From the NCBI GenBank assembly GCA_002424305.1, contig DIQZ01000038.1:58034-71507 (forward strand): 13,474 bases of DNA, in the 5' to 3' direction. Below, in pieces: positions 13,155 to 13,474 of this stretch. Position numbers and translations under genes: made by a program. The stretch comes from Firmicutes bacterium UBA5449 (GTDB lineage Bacteria; Bacillota; SHA-98; UBA4971). The notes below the pieces were generated by a model, which was not told where the DNA came from, searched no databases, and saw only the letters and a program-made list of their open reading frames with translations. Position 1 is the stretch's first letter. The number at the start of each line of letters is the position of its first letter.

Positions 13155-13474
13155 ATGTTGAAAAGATATAGAGACCTTGTGATTCATGAAGGAAATCAAC
13201 CGCTGGTTGATGCCTTGGAAATGTCTGTTCTATCTCTTCTTGCAGGCAGGCCTATTCACGTTCATGTAGAAGGACTTCGTGGTACCGGGAAGACCACTGT
13301 TGTTAGAGCGATGGAAAGCATTCTGCCTGCTATAAAAAGGATTAAGGGATGCCGGTACAACTGTGAACCGACTACCCCCCACTGTCCAATGCATCGGAAT
13401 TTACGGCATGACGAGGTCTCTGAGCTTGGCACAGAGTCTATTCCAATTCCATTTCTTGAGATATCTCATGCTGC
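13155..13474 (+). CDS. Magnesium-chelatase subunit I-like AAA+ ATPase (3' truncated by window end)
   Basis: An open frame starts at ATG 13155 with GGAGGT (13145-13150) four bases upstream and runs without a stop off the end of the window. The visible 106 residues begin MLKRYRDLVIHEGNQPLVDA. A Walker A motif GLRGTGKTT (40-48) is followed by VVRAMESILPAIKRIKG and the cysteine cluster C66-x3-C70-x6-C77 with H80 (CRYNCEPTTPHCPMH). The GTGKTT-VRA-LP-I block followed by a C-x-N-C-P segment resembles the N-terminus of BchI/ChlI-type magnesium chelatase ATPases. Chelatase-like AAA+ proteins without chlorophyll synthesis are common in Clostridia and their roles are mostly unknown. The cysteine cluster could bind zinc or an iron-sulfur centre (inference). 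Walker B and the rest lie outside the window. Confidence 0.78.
   Translation, partial: MLKRYRDLVIHEGNQPLVDALEMSVLSLLAGRPIHVHVEGLRGTGKTTVVRAMESILPAIKRIKGCRYNCEPTTPHCPMHRNLRHDEVSELGTESIPIPFLEISHA

Overview
The window looks like a chromosomal segment of a spore-forming Bacillota (Firmicutes) bacterium, probably a Clostridia-like or deeper-branching lineage. The evidence is a sporulation peptidoglycan hydrolase (SpoIIP), a DUF3189 protein, a PrsA-type foldase, strong purine-rich Shine-Dalgarno sites, GTG/TTG starts, and the der-plsY-gpsA block, which resembles the der-gpsA neighbourhood of Bacillus and Clostridia. Every supported gene lies on the + strand. I see no mobile elements, CRISPR arrays, tRNAs or rRNAs. 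The species cannot be named from sequence alone.

Layout. Positions 1-348 hold the 3' end of an S1-domain (RpsA-like) gene, closed by a clear intrinsic terminator (410-440). Next come a DUF1614 membrane protein, SpoIIP and a DUF3189 protein, closely spaced at 537-2789 and probably co-transcribed. A near-consensus sigma-A promoter (2851-2879) then starts a PrsA-like peptidyl-prolyl isomerase. Its start is better placed at GTG 2922 than at the ATG 99 bases upstream, which lies before the predicted transcription start. After a 199-base gap with a perfect 10-bp hairpin and a TATAAT box comes the compact operon der-plsY-gpsA (4027-6997; plsY and gpsA overlap by 4 bases). A two-helix zinc-ribbon protein and a HEAT-repeat protein of unknown role follow.

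An extended -10 promoter at about 8593-8601 drives mgtC-like and surE genes, followed by a 71-residue membrane protein. Then come ddl (D-Ala-D-Ala ligase), a RocR-like sigma-54-dependent activator with a PAS domain, and the 5' end of a Mg-chelatase-I-like AAA+ ATPase that runs off the window at 13474.

Together the genes cover cell-envelope and sporulation housekeeping. They include phospholipid synthesis (PlsY, GpsA), peptidoglycan precursor synthesis (Ddl), engulfment (SpoIIP), extracytoplasmic folding (PrsA), ribosome assembly (Der) and translation (S1). No wholly new defence or mobile system is evident. The less explained parts are the DUF1614-SpoIIP-DUF3189 group, the zinc-ribbon/HEAT pair with its structured intergenic DNA, and several dyads and hairpins at gene starts. 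Chief among these are the helically phased direct repeats beside the prsA promoter and the dyads in front of ddl.
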